A stretch of DNA of 7,213 nucleotides, from contig JAKVAO010000102.1 of assembly GCA_022447685.1 (NCBI GenBank), positions 1 to 7,213 on the forward strand, written 5' to 3'. A program made the translations under genes and the position numbers. This stretch comes from Candidatus Caenarcanales bacterium. GTDB taxonomy: Bacteria; Cyanobacteriota; Vampirovibrionia; LMEP-6097. The notes under the pieces were generated by a model. That model was not told the origin of the DNA. It saw nothing but the letters and a program-made list of their open reading frames with translations, and searched no databases. Shown in pieces: positions 1 through 6,895 of this stretch; the stretch's first letter is position 1, and every line of letters starts with the position of its first letter.

Positions 1-2
1 CG

Positions 3-77
3 TAAAATCGACTCAGATCTGAACCCATACATTCATATTACAGTATTTACCTTATCCACTCAAATTGGAGAAGACCC
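3..77. repeat. Left copy of 75-bp inverted terminal repeat
   Basis: These 75 bases are the exact reverse complement of 7139-7213 with no mismatch, and the two copies diverge at base 78 (c here, a on the other arm). A 10-bp palindrome, TCAGATCTGA, lies at 13-22. Read outwards, from 77 towards 1, the repeat begins GGGTCTTCTCC, which is reminiscent of insertion-sequence ends; ISL3-family termini are one remembered comparison and are unverified. The stop codon and last five or so codons of the kinase-like gene lie inside this copy, so that gene probably continues differently in an uninterrupted genome. The two bases outside it (1-2, cg) extend the sequence further into the repeated unit. Alternatives are a single element with unusually long terminal inverted repeats, or a fold-back amplification artefact. 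Confidence 0.95.
35..63 (-). promoter_or_regulatory. Candidate outward promoter inside left repeat
   Basis: On the minus strand TTGAGT (58-63) and TAATAT (35-40) are separated by exactly 17 bp, each matching four of six bases of the sigma-70 consensus. Start codons follow at once at 32 (ATG TAT) and 28 (ATG GGT), and both frames stay open to the window edge. Transcription would leave the window to the left. The same arrangement is on the plus strand in the right copy. In AT-rich DNA such matches arise by chance, so this is only suggestive. Confidence 0.3.
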
Positions 78-1361
78 CTCTTTAGTTAAAATTTTCTCGT
101 GTCCAAACTTTGGAGCATCTTCTATTGCCATCTTCAAACCACTAACAAGAGTGTCCATATTTCTAGAATAGATTTTCTCAAGTTTATTTTCGGCATCTTG
201 TATTTTTTCTTCTGTAGCTTTATCACTAGTATCTTCATTTACTAAGCGATTAATAACAGATTGATGCCATGCACTTTGTACTACATCTCCTTTAATATTC
301 TGTGCTTTTTGGTCCCAGTCCATAAAACTGATGCTTGAAAAAATAGTAAACGGTGGAGCAACTAATGGATTTTTAGCAAAGCTTTTTCTTCTTTGAACTG
401 ATTGCTTTGCAGGATTTGCTTTTCTTGGTCTATTAGGATCAAGATAGGTCCCAATTGGATCTAGTAAGATTATTTCACCAGGTTTATCATTTTTGTTACG
501 AAATATAGTCTGATGAAGGCGTCCTGTCTCTTTTACATCCAGGGAGCCTGCTTCACGAATTTGAGCAGCAATCATAAAATTCAAGAAATCTGCTATATAT
601 CTATCACTAACACCAAGTTTTAAGAAATCATTATTCACTTCCCAATTCTCAATTGGTTTATAGTTAATCTCCCCAGCTATAGCTGGCGCTCCTTCTTCAT
701 AAGGAAAAGCAAGAACTGGAGGAAGACCTGATTTAGAATCTTTAGCTTGAATTAACCTCGCTTCATTATTTACGAACTGGAATCGATTTGGATCATTGAC
801 CTTAGACCTCATGTCTTTAGCAATTTTGTTCATTTCATAGATATCGCGCCAATTTGTCCAAGCGACATTCTTAAAATCACCATAACGCTCAGTATTTTTG
901 GTATCTGTGTTTACAATATAAACTTTAAGTGTGTATAGGTTATTTTCGATTTCAGTTTCAAAACACAAACCTGAAGTTCCCGTACCAAGATAATCATAAC
1001 CGTCTTTTTTAAGATCTCTAGCAAAGCTATCTCTAGCTTCACGAAATGCTTTGAGATCTTCAGTCTTGATCTGATTATATTCACTTGTCCCCCACTTCGA
1101 CATAAGCTCAGGAAGTTTCACAGCCTGCTCATCCATGAATTCTTTCATCATAGATGAAAGCTTGGAAGCCTTCTCTTGAAGAGCCTGATCAAAACTATTA
1201 GCTACTAAGTTAGTTTCTCTAGCCCCAAGTAGTCGACTAGAGTTATTTACTTTATCAGGGTTAATTAAAAATATGGATTCTTGAGGCAATCGAGAATTAC
1301 GCGGATAGAAGGTATTCGCTAATGTCTCATGTAGTAATCTCAAGCACAGGCTCTTTTTCAA
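60..1361 (-). CDS. Unrecognised protein with protein-kinase-like motifs, 3' end in repeat
   Basis: I do not recognise this 433-residue protein. It has no signal peptide or membrane segment. Several stretches follow the order of a kinase fold: a glycine-rich loop GTGTSG (126-131), a lysine in a beta-strand-like LKVY (K146), a possible hinge AFPYEEG (218-224), and LLDPIG (299-304), which resembles the metal-binding DFG region with D301. Where HRD would be expected there is LHQTIFRN (282-289), so the catalytic Asp seems missing. It may be a pseudokinase, a divergent kinase, or unrelated. The listed start is TTG and overlaps the helicase end by 35 bp. No ATG occurs before 1151 (residue 71) and no Shine-Dalgarno is evident, so the N-terminus is uncertain. 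The final residues (about GSSPI) and the TGA stop lie in the terminal repeat, so the natural C-terminus may be replaced. Confidence 0.65.
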   Translation of the reverse strand: MKKSLCLRLLHETLANTFYPRNSRLPQESIFLINPDKVNNSSRLLGARETNLVANSFDQALQEKASKLSSMMKEFMDEQAVKLPELMSKWGTSEYNQIKTEDLKAFREARDSFARDLKKDGYDYLGTGTSGLCFETEIENNLYTLKVYIVNTDTKNTERYGDFKNVAWTNWRDIYEMNKIAKDMRSKVNDPNRFQFVNNEARLIQAKDSKSGLPPVLAFPYEEGAPAIAGEINYKPIENWEVNNDFLKLGVSDRYIADFLNFMIAAQIREAGSLDVKETGRLHQTIFRNKNDKPGEIILLDPIGTYLDPNRPRKANPAKQSVQRRKSFAKNPLVAPPFTIFSSISFMDWDQKAQNIKGDVVQSAWHQSVINRLVNEDTSDKATEEKIQDAENKLEKIYSRNMDTLVSGLKMAIEDAPKFGHEKILTKEGSSPI

Positions 1362-3618
1362 TAATATCTACAGCTTGAGCTGCAAGTTCTTTAACTTTCT
1401 TATCCAGTGGACCTAACTTAGAGACTTGCTTACAGATATCTAATGTTCTTCTAAGAGCTTTAAGAGCATCACCATCATCAGAACTATTAGCTTGCATCAA
1501 TTCTTCCCAATCTAAACATTCCATCCACTTACTAACTACAGAATATATATCAGAATTAACTTCTACAGGCTTAAGTACTTTGAATGATCTTTGGGTTTTA
1601 ACTACATTTCTAGCAACAAGCTTAAGATTCTCGTATAAATCGAAGTATTCAGCCTTAGCTCTACCAGAACCATCTCTAGCTCTAGATTCAATAACAACTG
1701 AAGCTAGAACACAAGCAAATTCAATTACAGAAAGATTTTTCACGAAATCACTACTAACAAGCTCAGTAATAAAGAATGAATTCTCAGATCTAATCGCAGC
1801 ACAAACTTTACCAAGCTCAGTAGGTTTGTTATTCTCATCAAGATATTTCTTCTCTTTAAGAAGAGCTACTATTCTCTCGAAATCTTGCCAGTAAGTTTCT
1901 TCTCTTTCTTTAATAGTAAGACCAAGATCCTTAACTTTCTTTCTGAATCTCTTAACAGTAGACATTTGTTTAGAACAAGGCTTCTGTTTAGGACAACCAT
2001 TACATGGATAGTTTTGAGCCTCTAAAGTTAAGATCTCAAGTAACTCTTCCATATCAGTTACCTCTGGAGACATGCTCTCTTCAAATTTCTTTTTCTTTTT
2101 TCTAGCATCATCTAACTTGTCTTGCAAAGACTTGTAATGCTGAAGATCGCCAATTTCACCTGGGCATAAAGGAGTCTGTAAATCAAATAATTTATTCTCC
2201 AAACTAGATTTATCTTTAAGCATTGGCGCTAAGTCTCTAAGTACTAATGAATGTCCAAAGCTCTTGAAAATCAATTCCTTAATTTCTTTCAAGTCATGAT
2301 TAGTAAGCAAGTTTAGAACCATCTCATAGCTAGCTTTGAAATTACTTTCAATATCTTCAGCTTTAGCTACAGCAAGTGCAGCAGCGTCAGCAGCTGTTTG
2401 GTTCTGGCTTTTAACAGTTACTACATAACCTAAATCATCCATTCCTCTACGCCCAGCTCTACCAGACATTTGCAAGAATTCAGAAGCTTTAAGCTCTCTA
2501 AAACCGTGATCACCACGCTTCTCTATACTACTAATAACTGTAGTCTTAGCTGGCATATTAATTCCAGCAGCTAAAGTTTCTGTAGAGAATACGACTTTGA
2601 TCAAGCCTCTCATAAACAAATCTTCAATAAGAAGTTTTACAGCAGGTAAAAGACCTGAATGGTGAGATGCTACACCCTTTCTAATCAAATCCAAATGCTG
2701 GTAATTAGCTATGAAAGAATGTGACTTACTTTCAGCGTCAATAATCTTATTAATTTCTTTCTGTTCATCTACAGAAAGTAAATCTAAATCCTGACACTCA
2801 AGGGCGTATTTATCGCAGCCTTTTCTACTAAAAACAAAATAGATCGCTGGAAGCATATTCTTCTTAGCAAGTTCAGCTACGACTTTATCTGGACTAGCGG
2901 CTTTCATAAAATTACCACCAGATCTACCAAATTTATTCTTCTTACCAAACCTATTATCATTTCTTTCTTTAAGCTTAGGGTTAAGTTTCTTATTAGGTGT
3001 AATAAGAGGAAGTAACTGCTCTTCTTTGAAGTAGAAATGATGAAGAGGTACAGGTCTATAATCAGTCTTCACCAAAGCACATTCACCATGAACTTCAGTA
3101 ATCCAATCTTGAATCTCTTCTGGGTTATTGATTGTCGCAGACAAAGCAACTATGCTCACGTCTTTCGGGCTATAAATAATACTTTCTTCCCAAACAGTTC
3201 CACGAGACTCATCTCCTAGGTAATGAAACTCGTCAAATATTATAAATTTCAACTGATCTAGGTAAGGATCTATAGAACCAAATGTTGTTTCATACAACAT
3301 ATTTCTGTAAATCTCAGTAGTTAAAACAATAACCTTGGCGTCTCTATTTTTAGATGTGTCGCCGGTAAGAATACCAACGTTATCTTCACCAAACTCTTGC
3401 CCAAACTCTAAGAATTTCTGGTTAATTAACGCCTTCAATGGCGCAGTATAAAATACTTTCTTACCTTCATCTAGAGCCATTCTGATAGCTTCTTTAGCTA
3501 TTACTGTTTTACCAGCCCCAGTAGGCGCACTTACTATAACACTTTTAGATTCTTTTATATAATCTATTGCTTCTTTTTGAAATGTATCTAATTCAAACTT
3601 AGTCTTTGTAATTGACAT
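1327..3618 (-). CDS. Ski2-like superfamily 2 (DEAD/DEAH) RNA helicase with DSHCT-type C-terminus
   Basis: This is an ATP-dependent helicase of the Ski2/Mtr4/HelY type, expected to unwind structured RNA in the cytoplasm during RNA processing or decay. Its 763 residues show the helicase motifs in order: Walker A APTGAGKT (31-38), TAPLKAL (58-64), LTTEIYRN (99-106), motif II DEFH (129-132), SAT (160-162), FVFSRKG (261-267), the HHSGL region (319-323), the TETLAAGINMP segment (346-356) and motif VI QMSGRAGRRG (383-392). The last 160 or so residues resemble the DSHCT domain of Ski2 proteins. Between the helicase core and that domain are C485 and a cluster C539, C542, C548, a possible metal site. 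A Lys/Asn/Gly-rich basic stretch lies at 209-240. The ATG start at 3618 has AAGGA 13 nt upstream, a rather long spacing. The biological substrate is not deducible from the neighbours. Confidence 0.95.
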   Translation of the reverse strand: MSITKTKFELDTFQKEAIDYIKESKSVIVSAPTGAGKTVIAKEAIRMALDEGKKVFYTAPLKALINQKFLEFGQEFGEDNVGILTGDTSKNRDAKVIVLTTEIYRNMLYETTFGSIDPYLDQLKFIIFDEFHYLGDESRGTVWEESIIYSPKDVSIVALSATINNPEEIQDWITEVHGECALVKTDYRPVPLHHFYFKEEQLLPLITPNKKLNPKLKERNDNRFGKKNKFGRSGGNFMKAASPDKVVAELAKKNMLPAIYFVFSRKGCDKYALECQDLDLLSVDEQKEINKIIDAESKSHSFIANYQHLDLIRKGVASHHSGLLPAVKLLIEDLFMRGLIKVVFSTETLAAGINMPAKTTVISSIEKRGDHGFRELKASEFLQMSGRAGRRGMDDLGYVVTVKSQNQTAADAAALAVAKAEDIESNFKASYEMVLNLLTNHDLKEIKELIFKSFGHSLVLRDLAPMLKDKSSLENKLFDLQTPLCPGEIGDLQHYKSLQDKLDDARKKKKKFEESMSPEVTDMEELLEILTLEAQNYPCNGCPKQKPCSKQMSTVKRFRKKVKDLGLTIKEREETYWQDFERIVALLKEKKYLDENNKPTELGKVCAAIRSENSFFITELVSSDFVKNLSVIEFACVLASVVIESRARDGSGRAKAEYFDLYENLKLVARNVVKTQRSFKVLKPVEVNSDIYSVVSKWMECLDWEELMQANSSDDGDALKALRRTLDICKQVSKLGPLDKKVKELAAQAVDIIEKEPVLEITT

Positions 3619-3660
3619 TTAGAAAATTTATTCCTTATTTAATCATCACTATTATCCGTA

Positions 3661-3684
3661 TATATTCTTAGCACATAGAATATA
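3661..3684. promoter_or_regulatory. Perfect 8-bp inverted repeat upstream of the helicase
   Basis: TATATTCT (3661-3668) and AGAATATA (3677-3684) are exact reverse complements around an 8-base loop. The right arm coincides with the candidate -10 box of the helicase promoter. It could be an operator for a dimeric regulator or a weak RNA hairpin at the start of the leader. It has no T-tract placed as in an intrinsic terminator, and the stem is mostly A/T, so chance is a real possibility. Confidence 0.3.
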
Positions 3685-3705
3685 CATATACAAAGTTTAT
3701 AGCAA
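3677..3705 (-). promoter_or_regulatory. Candidate promoter of the helicase gene
   Basis: The 118-bp gap between the glycine-zipper gene and the helicase holds TTGCTA (3700-3705) and TATTCT (3677-3682) with a 17-bp spacer, each four of six to consensus. It would give a leader of about 50 nt. The AT-rich context makes chance matches likely. No convincing terminator for the upstream gene is seen here, so read-through is also possible. Confidence 0.3.
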
Positions 3706-3736
3706 TTTTTTAACTTTTTAGGAACAAATTTGGAAC

Positions 3737-4540
3737 TTATTCTTTATGTTCATCGATGTGAAAGTTATAAGGATCGAAATCACCAATAAAATCACCATCT
3801 AAACTAAAACTTTCTGCACTAAATGGGTGCTTATAACCAAGTACAAGACCATTTGCAAAGCCCTTAACCGCTCCACTTAAAGCCCCTGTAACAGAACCAA
3901 CACCAAGTCCACCAACTTTACCGAAGGCTTCACCCATAATGCCAGGTCCTAAGTAATCCGAGAAATCATCAGCGTGATCGATTCCTTTGGAAACACTACC
4001 TCTAACAGCTCCAATTGGACTTCCAACTACAGCACCTACAGGTGCGCCAACTAAAGTACCAAAAAATCTGTGAAATAAGCCAGCCTCATAAACATAATCC
4101 GTATCTGAATTCTTACGTCCTTTGAGAGAATGAACTTCATCTTCTTTATGAATTTTAGAAGCATGCTTAGTAGTGTTAGTGGCAACGACAGTTTTAGGCT
4201 GAGACATTTCGGCTTTCGCTTTCCACTCACCGACTCTTCTATTTAAATCTTTATTCTCGGCAGATAAGCTATTGTATTTACCTTCAAGACTAGCTTTCTC
4301 TCTGATACAGTTATTGCACTTAGTATTCAGAGACTGATTCTCGCTTTTGAGTTTTTTATTCTCTTCTTTCTGTTCTTTATATAGAGTTTTATACTCATCA
4401 GCATAAACCTTAGCCTGGTCTAAGTCTTGCCTCAAATCGTGACTAATTTCTGTCATTTTATTAGCAACACCTGCAAAAGCCGGGCTTGAAACAAAGCTCA
4501 CAGCGGCTAAAACTACAATTATCTTCTTAAGCATGGGCAT
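3737..4540 (-). CDS. Secreted coiled-coil protein with two glycine-zipper segments
   Basis: The 267-residue product has not been matched to a named family. It starts with a typical signal peptide: Lys-Lys, a hydrophobic core, and cleavage probably after AFA at residue 23, so it should be exported. Residues about 35-110 are rich in Lys, Glu, Leu and Asn and look like a coiled coil, with a CNNC pair at C75/C78. After a polar linker come two hydrophobic glycine-zipper stretches. The first has Gly at every fourth residue from 161 to 181 (six in a row), the second from 203 to 235 (nine in a row). GxxxG repeats pack helices tightly and often insert in membranes, as in glycine-zipper 2TM proteins. 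A charged linker (187-196) separates the two. The tail is acidic and aromatic. An envelope role is inferred. ATG at 4534 is an alternative start; a weak GGTAAG-like site precedes the first ATG. Confidence 0.85.
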   Translation of the reverse strand: MPMLKKIIVVLAAVSFVSSPAFAGVANKMTEISHDLRQDLDQAKVYADEYKTLYKEQKEENKKLKSENQSLNTKCNNCIREKASLEGKYNSLSAENKDLNRRVGEWKAKAEMSQPKTVVATNTTKHASKIHKEDEVHSLKGRKNSDTDYVYEAGLFHRFFGTLVGAPVGAVVGSPIGAVRGSVSKGIDHADDFSDYLGPGIMGEAFGKVGGLGVGSVTGALSGAVKGFANGLVLGYKHPFSAESFSLDGDFIGDFDPYNFHIDEHKE

Positions 4541-4574
4541 CTTATCTTACCATATGTATTTATAATACGCAGAC

Positions 4575-4580
4575 ATTATA
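4575..4580 (-). promoter_or_regulatory. TATAAT -10 box upstream of the glycine-zipper gene
   Basis: A perfect consensus TATAAT lies on the minus strand 34 bp before the ATG at 4540, in the 68-bp gap after the phosphorylase gene. It would start a transcript around 4568 with a leader of about 28 nt. I find no good -35 hexamer at 16-18 bp; TTGAAT is present but only 10 bp away. The box suggests that this gene has its own promoter rather than depending only on read-through. Confidence 0.45.
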
Positions 4581-4608
4581 CCCAAGGAGCATTCAAATTA
4601 TTAAAAAA

Positions 4609-5898
4609 TCAGTTAAATAATTTAGGCGAGCTAACCTTGGAGTGACTAAAATAAACAGATTCCAAGACCTGAGCTATAGCATTATCTATAAGCTCCTTCT
4701 CAGCATTTGCATAGACAGAAAAGATTTTCTCACCTTTTTTCACAGAATCGCCTAATTTCTTATGAAATATAATTCCAGCAGAATAATCCTTAGTCCCATC
4801 TTCTTTAAGAGCTAAGTTATTTGCAATATTACCTATCATTTCACAGGACATGGACTTCATATAGGCATCATCTGTAGCGATATAAGTTTCATTAGGTATA
4901 TTTGAATATGTTTCTTTGAATTTCTTCAAATCACCATTTTGTGCTGATATCCACTCATCAAATTTCACAGCGGCTTTGCCAGACTCTATAACATCAATAA
5001 CTTCTGACTTCGGAACTAACTGAGAAGCAAGCTCTATGACCAAATCATAAGTATCATTCTTCAATTTCCCATCTAAGATTTCAATAGCTTCCTGAACCTC
5101 TAGAGCATTACCAACAGCATAACCAAGAGGTTGATCCATATTACTAATTAAAACTTTTACGTCTAATTTAAGCTCATCAGCAATGGACAAGATCTGCTTA
5201 CGAAGAGCTTTAGCAGAAGATTTATCTTTCATAAATGCACCAGAACCACATTTCAAATCAATCAAAATTGTATCTGCCCCAGCTGCAATTTTCTTAGACA
5301 TTACACTAGAAGCGATAAGTGGAATAGACTCAACCGTTGCAGTCTTGTCACGCAAGGCATAGATTTTCTTATCGGCAGGAGCAAAATCCTCAGTCTGTGA
5401 AGCTATAGCAATACCAAGATCTTTGATTTGAGCTTCGAATTCTTTAATATCTAAATCCAACCTAAAACCTGGAATAGACATAAGTTTATCAACAGTACCA
5501 CCAGTATAACCAAGAGAGCCACCAGAGAATTTAGAGACTTTAAAACCTAAAGCAGCAAGAACCGGTGACAGAACCAAACTTACCTTATCACCAACTCCAC
5601 CTGTACTATGCTTGTCAACAAAACCTCTATTTGAAACAGCAGTCTCTGGATTATTAGAATCATAATCTTCTTCGTGTCTTTTGAGAGTAAGAACATGACC
5701 ACTATAAGCCATTGCTCTAGTAAGCTCTGCTGTTTCTTTTTTATCTAAACCTTTAATAAAAACAGCGGTAACCCAAGCACTCAACTGGAAATCAGGTATA
5801 GAATAAATATTATTAATGATCCAATTAATCTCATCGTTATCAAAGGATTTACCCTTTATTTTTTTATCAATAAGTCCAATAATATTAAATTCATTCAT
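4609..5898 (-). CDS. Pyrimidine-nucleoside / thymidine phosphorylase
   Basis: This enzyme splits thymidine (and probably uridine or deoxyuridine) with phosphate into the base and (deoxy)ribose-1-phosphate, in cytoplasmic nucleoside salvage. At 429 residues it has the usual family length. Seen directly: the phosphate-binding segment DKHSTGGVGDK (95-105), with K96, H97 and S98; the glycine-rich TGGTVDKL (132-139); and the pyrimidine-binding set R183, S198 and K202, at the spacing known for E. coli thymidine phosphorylase. The C-terminal FHKKLGDSVKKGE (378-390) matches the family's beta domain. Two oddities: about 14 extra residues before DKHSTGG (roughly 70-92), and SGGSLGYTGGT where the family usually has SGRxLGHTGGT. 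Sequence alone does not separate DeoA from Pdp specificity, so no symbol is given. The start is 25 bp after the atpG stop, suggesting co-transcription; no clear Shine-Dalgarno precedes it. Confidence 0.95.
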   Translation of the reverse strand: MNEFNIIGLIDKKIKGKSFDNDEINWIINNIYSIPDFQLSAWVTAVFIKGLDKKETAELTRAMAYSGHVLTLKRHEEDYDSNNPETAVSNRGFVDKHSTGGVGDKVSLVLSPVLAALGFKVSKFSGGSLGYTGGTVDKLMSIPGFRLDLDIKEFEAQIKDLGIAIASQTEDFAPADKKIYALRDKTATVESIPLIASSVMSKKIAAGADTILIDLKCGSGAFMKDKSSAKALRKQILSIADELKLDVKVLISNMDQPLGYAVGNALEVQEAIEILDGKLKNDTYDLVIELASQLVPKSEVIDVIESGKAAVKFDEWISAQNGDLKKFKETYSNIPNETYIATDDAYMKSMSCEMIGNIANNLALKEDGTKDYSAGIIFHKKLGDSVKKGEKIFSVYANAEKELIDNAIAQVLESVYFSHSKVSSPKLFN

Positions 5899-5923
5899 AG
5901 TGAAAACTTGGTCTTCAAACTAA

Positions 5924-6817
5924 TTAAGCAAGAGCTGCTGAACCACCAACAATCTCAGAGATTTCTTGAGTGATAGCTGCTTGTCTAGCTTTGTTGTATT
6001 GAAGTAAAAGTTTTTTGATAACAGAGTCTGCATTACTCGTAGCGTTGCTCATAGCCGTCATTCTAGAAGCAAGCTCACTTGTAGTTGCATCTAATAAATC
6101 AGAATAAACTGTGTTATTGATAAACATTGGAGTTAAAGTATTAATCAAAGAACTTGCATCTGGCTCAAGAATCACATCAGATGAATGCTCCTCTTCAGCA
6201 TCGCTGCTTACCTGTTCAACTGGAAGAATCTGTTTCAATTCAGCAATCTGAGTAACCATATTCACAAATCTAGTAGAAATAGTTTCAATTCTCTGAACTT
6301 TTCCAGAAGAATATAAATCAGCGGCAAAGTTTCCAATTTCTTCTACTGTTTCTAACTCAGGCTTAGTAGGAAGTTGAATATAAGATTTAATTATATTAAT
6401 TCCTCTATCTTTATAGATATCTTTAGAAAGAGCATCAGTAGCTTTTCTACCAATAATAAATAAATCAACCTCTAAACCTTCAGCCTTAAGTTCTTCGATA
6501 CGCTTTTTAGCAAGTTTGAGAATATTAGCGTTATAAGGTCCGCATAAACCAATATCTGATGAGATTACAGTTAATAAAACTCTAGATACTTTCTCGTATC
6601 TTTTGAGTAATGGGTAATCTTCCAATTGCTCCATATCCAAAGAATTCTGCAACTCAGCGTATAGTTTCTTTACAGCGTTAGCGTAAGGTCTAGCTGCTTT
6701 AATAAGCTTCTGCATCTTATTAACCTTAGCTGCAGCAACTAATTTCATCGCTGCCGTGATCTTTTTAGTCTTCTTAGTACTACCAATTTTAATTTTGATT
6801 TCTTTAAGGCTTGGCAT
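5924..6817 (-). CDS. atpG: F1 ATP synthase gamma subunit
   Basis: This is the central rotating shaft of F1F0 ATP synthase, coupling proton flow through the membrane ring to ATP synthesis in the alpha/beta hexamer. The 297 residues are full length. The N-terminal helix (about 1-55, with KKTKKITAAMKLVAAAKV) and the C-terminal helix (about 245-297, with ASRMTAMSNAT and YNKARQAAITQE) form the family's coiled-coil shaft. The Rossmann-like middle has SSDIGLCGPYN at 86-96, where most homologues have DRGLCG, so the usual Arg is Ile here. The cyanobacterial and chloroplast redox/regulatory insertion is absent; only a short acidic linker occurs at 206-213. The C-terminus ending VGGSAAL is cyanobacterium-like. 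No other ATP synthase gene is in the window; atpA, the usual upstream neighbour, is replaced by an unrelated fragment. The ATG start matches the conserved MPSLKEIK beginning. Confidence 0.97.
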   Translation of the reverse strand: MPSLKEIKIKIGSTKKTKKITAAMKLVAAAKVNKMQKLIKAARPYANAVKKLYAELQNSLDMEQLEDYPLLKRYEKVSRVLLTVISSDIGLCGPYNANILKLAKKRIEELKAEGLEVDLFIIGRKATDALSKDIYKDRGINIIKSYIQLPTKPELETVEEIGNFAADLYSSGKVQRIETISTRFVNMVTQIAELKQILPVEQVSSDAEEEHSSDVILEPDASSLINTLTPMFINNTVYSDLLDATTSELASRMTAMSNATSNADSVIKKLLLQYNKARQAAITQEISEIVGGSAALA

Positions 6818-6895
6818 AGCTTAATATTTTAGCTTAAAAATTGACTTAGTACTAATTTTTTATTGTTTAATCTTAATTTTTAAATGTAACTCAAG
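6818..6895. other. AT-rich leader region of atpG
   Basis: This 78-bp gap separates the upstream fragment from atpG. It contains a 10-bp palindrome TTAGTACTAA (6846-6855) and two TAGCTTAA-like direct copies near the atpG start. TTGAGT occurs on the minus strand near 6890 but no good -10 box lies at the right spacing. I cannot call a promoter or terminator with confidence. Confidence 0.3.

Noticed and set aside
1580..1894. Plus-strand open frame of 104 codons
   Set aside because: It lies entirely antisense inside the well-supported helicase gene, has no recognisable domain, and its composition follows from the opposite strand.
3037..3219. Plus-strand open frame of 60 codons
   Set aside because: Antisense to the conserved helicase motifs II-III region; no independent coding evidence.
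4595..4623. Inverted repeat aaattatt/aataattt at the end of the phosphorylase gene as a terminator
   Set aside because: The stem is purely A/T, the loop is 13 bases, and the T-run lies within the loop rather than after the stem, so it would not act as an intrinsic terminator.
6836..6860. aaaaatt/aattttt arms around TTAGTACTAA as a terminator or operator
   Set aside because: The arms do not pair in register with the inner palindrome, and such A/T matches are frequent in this composition.
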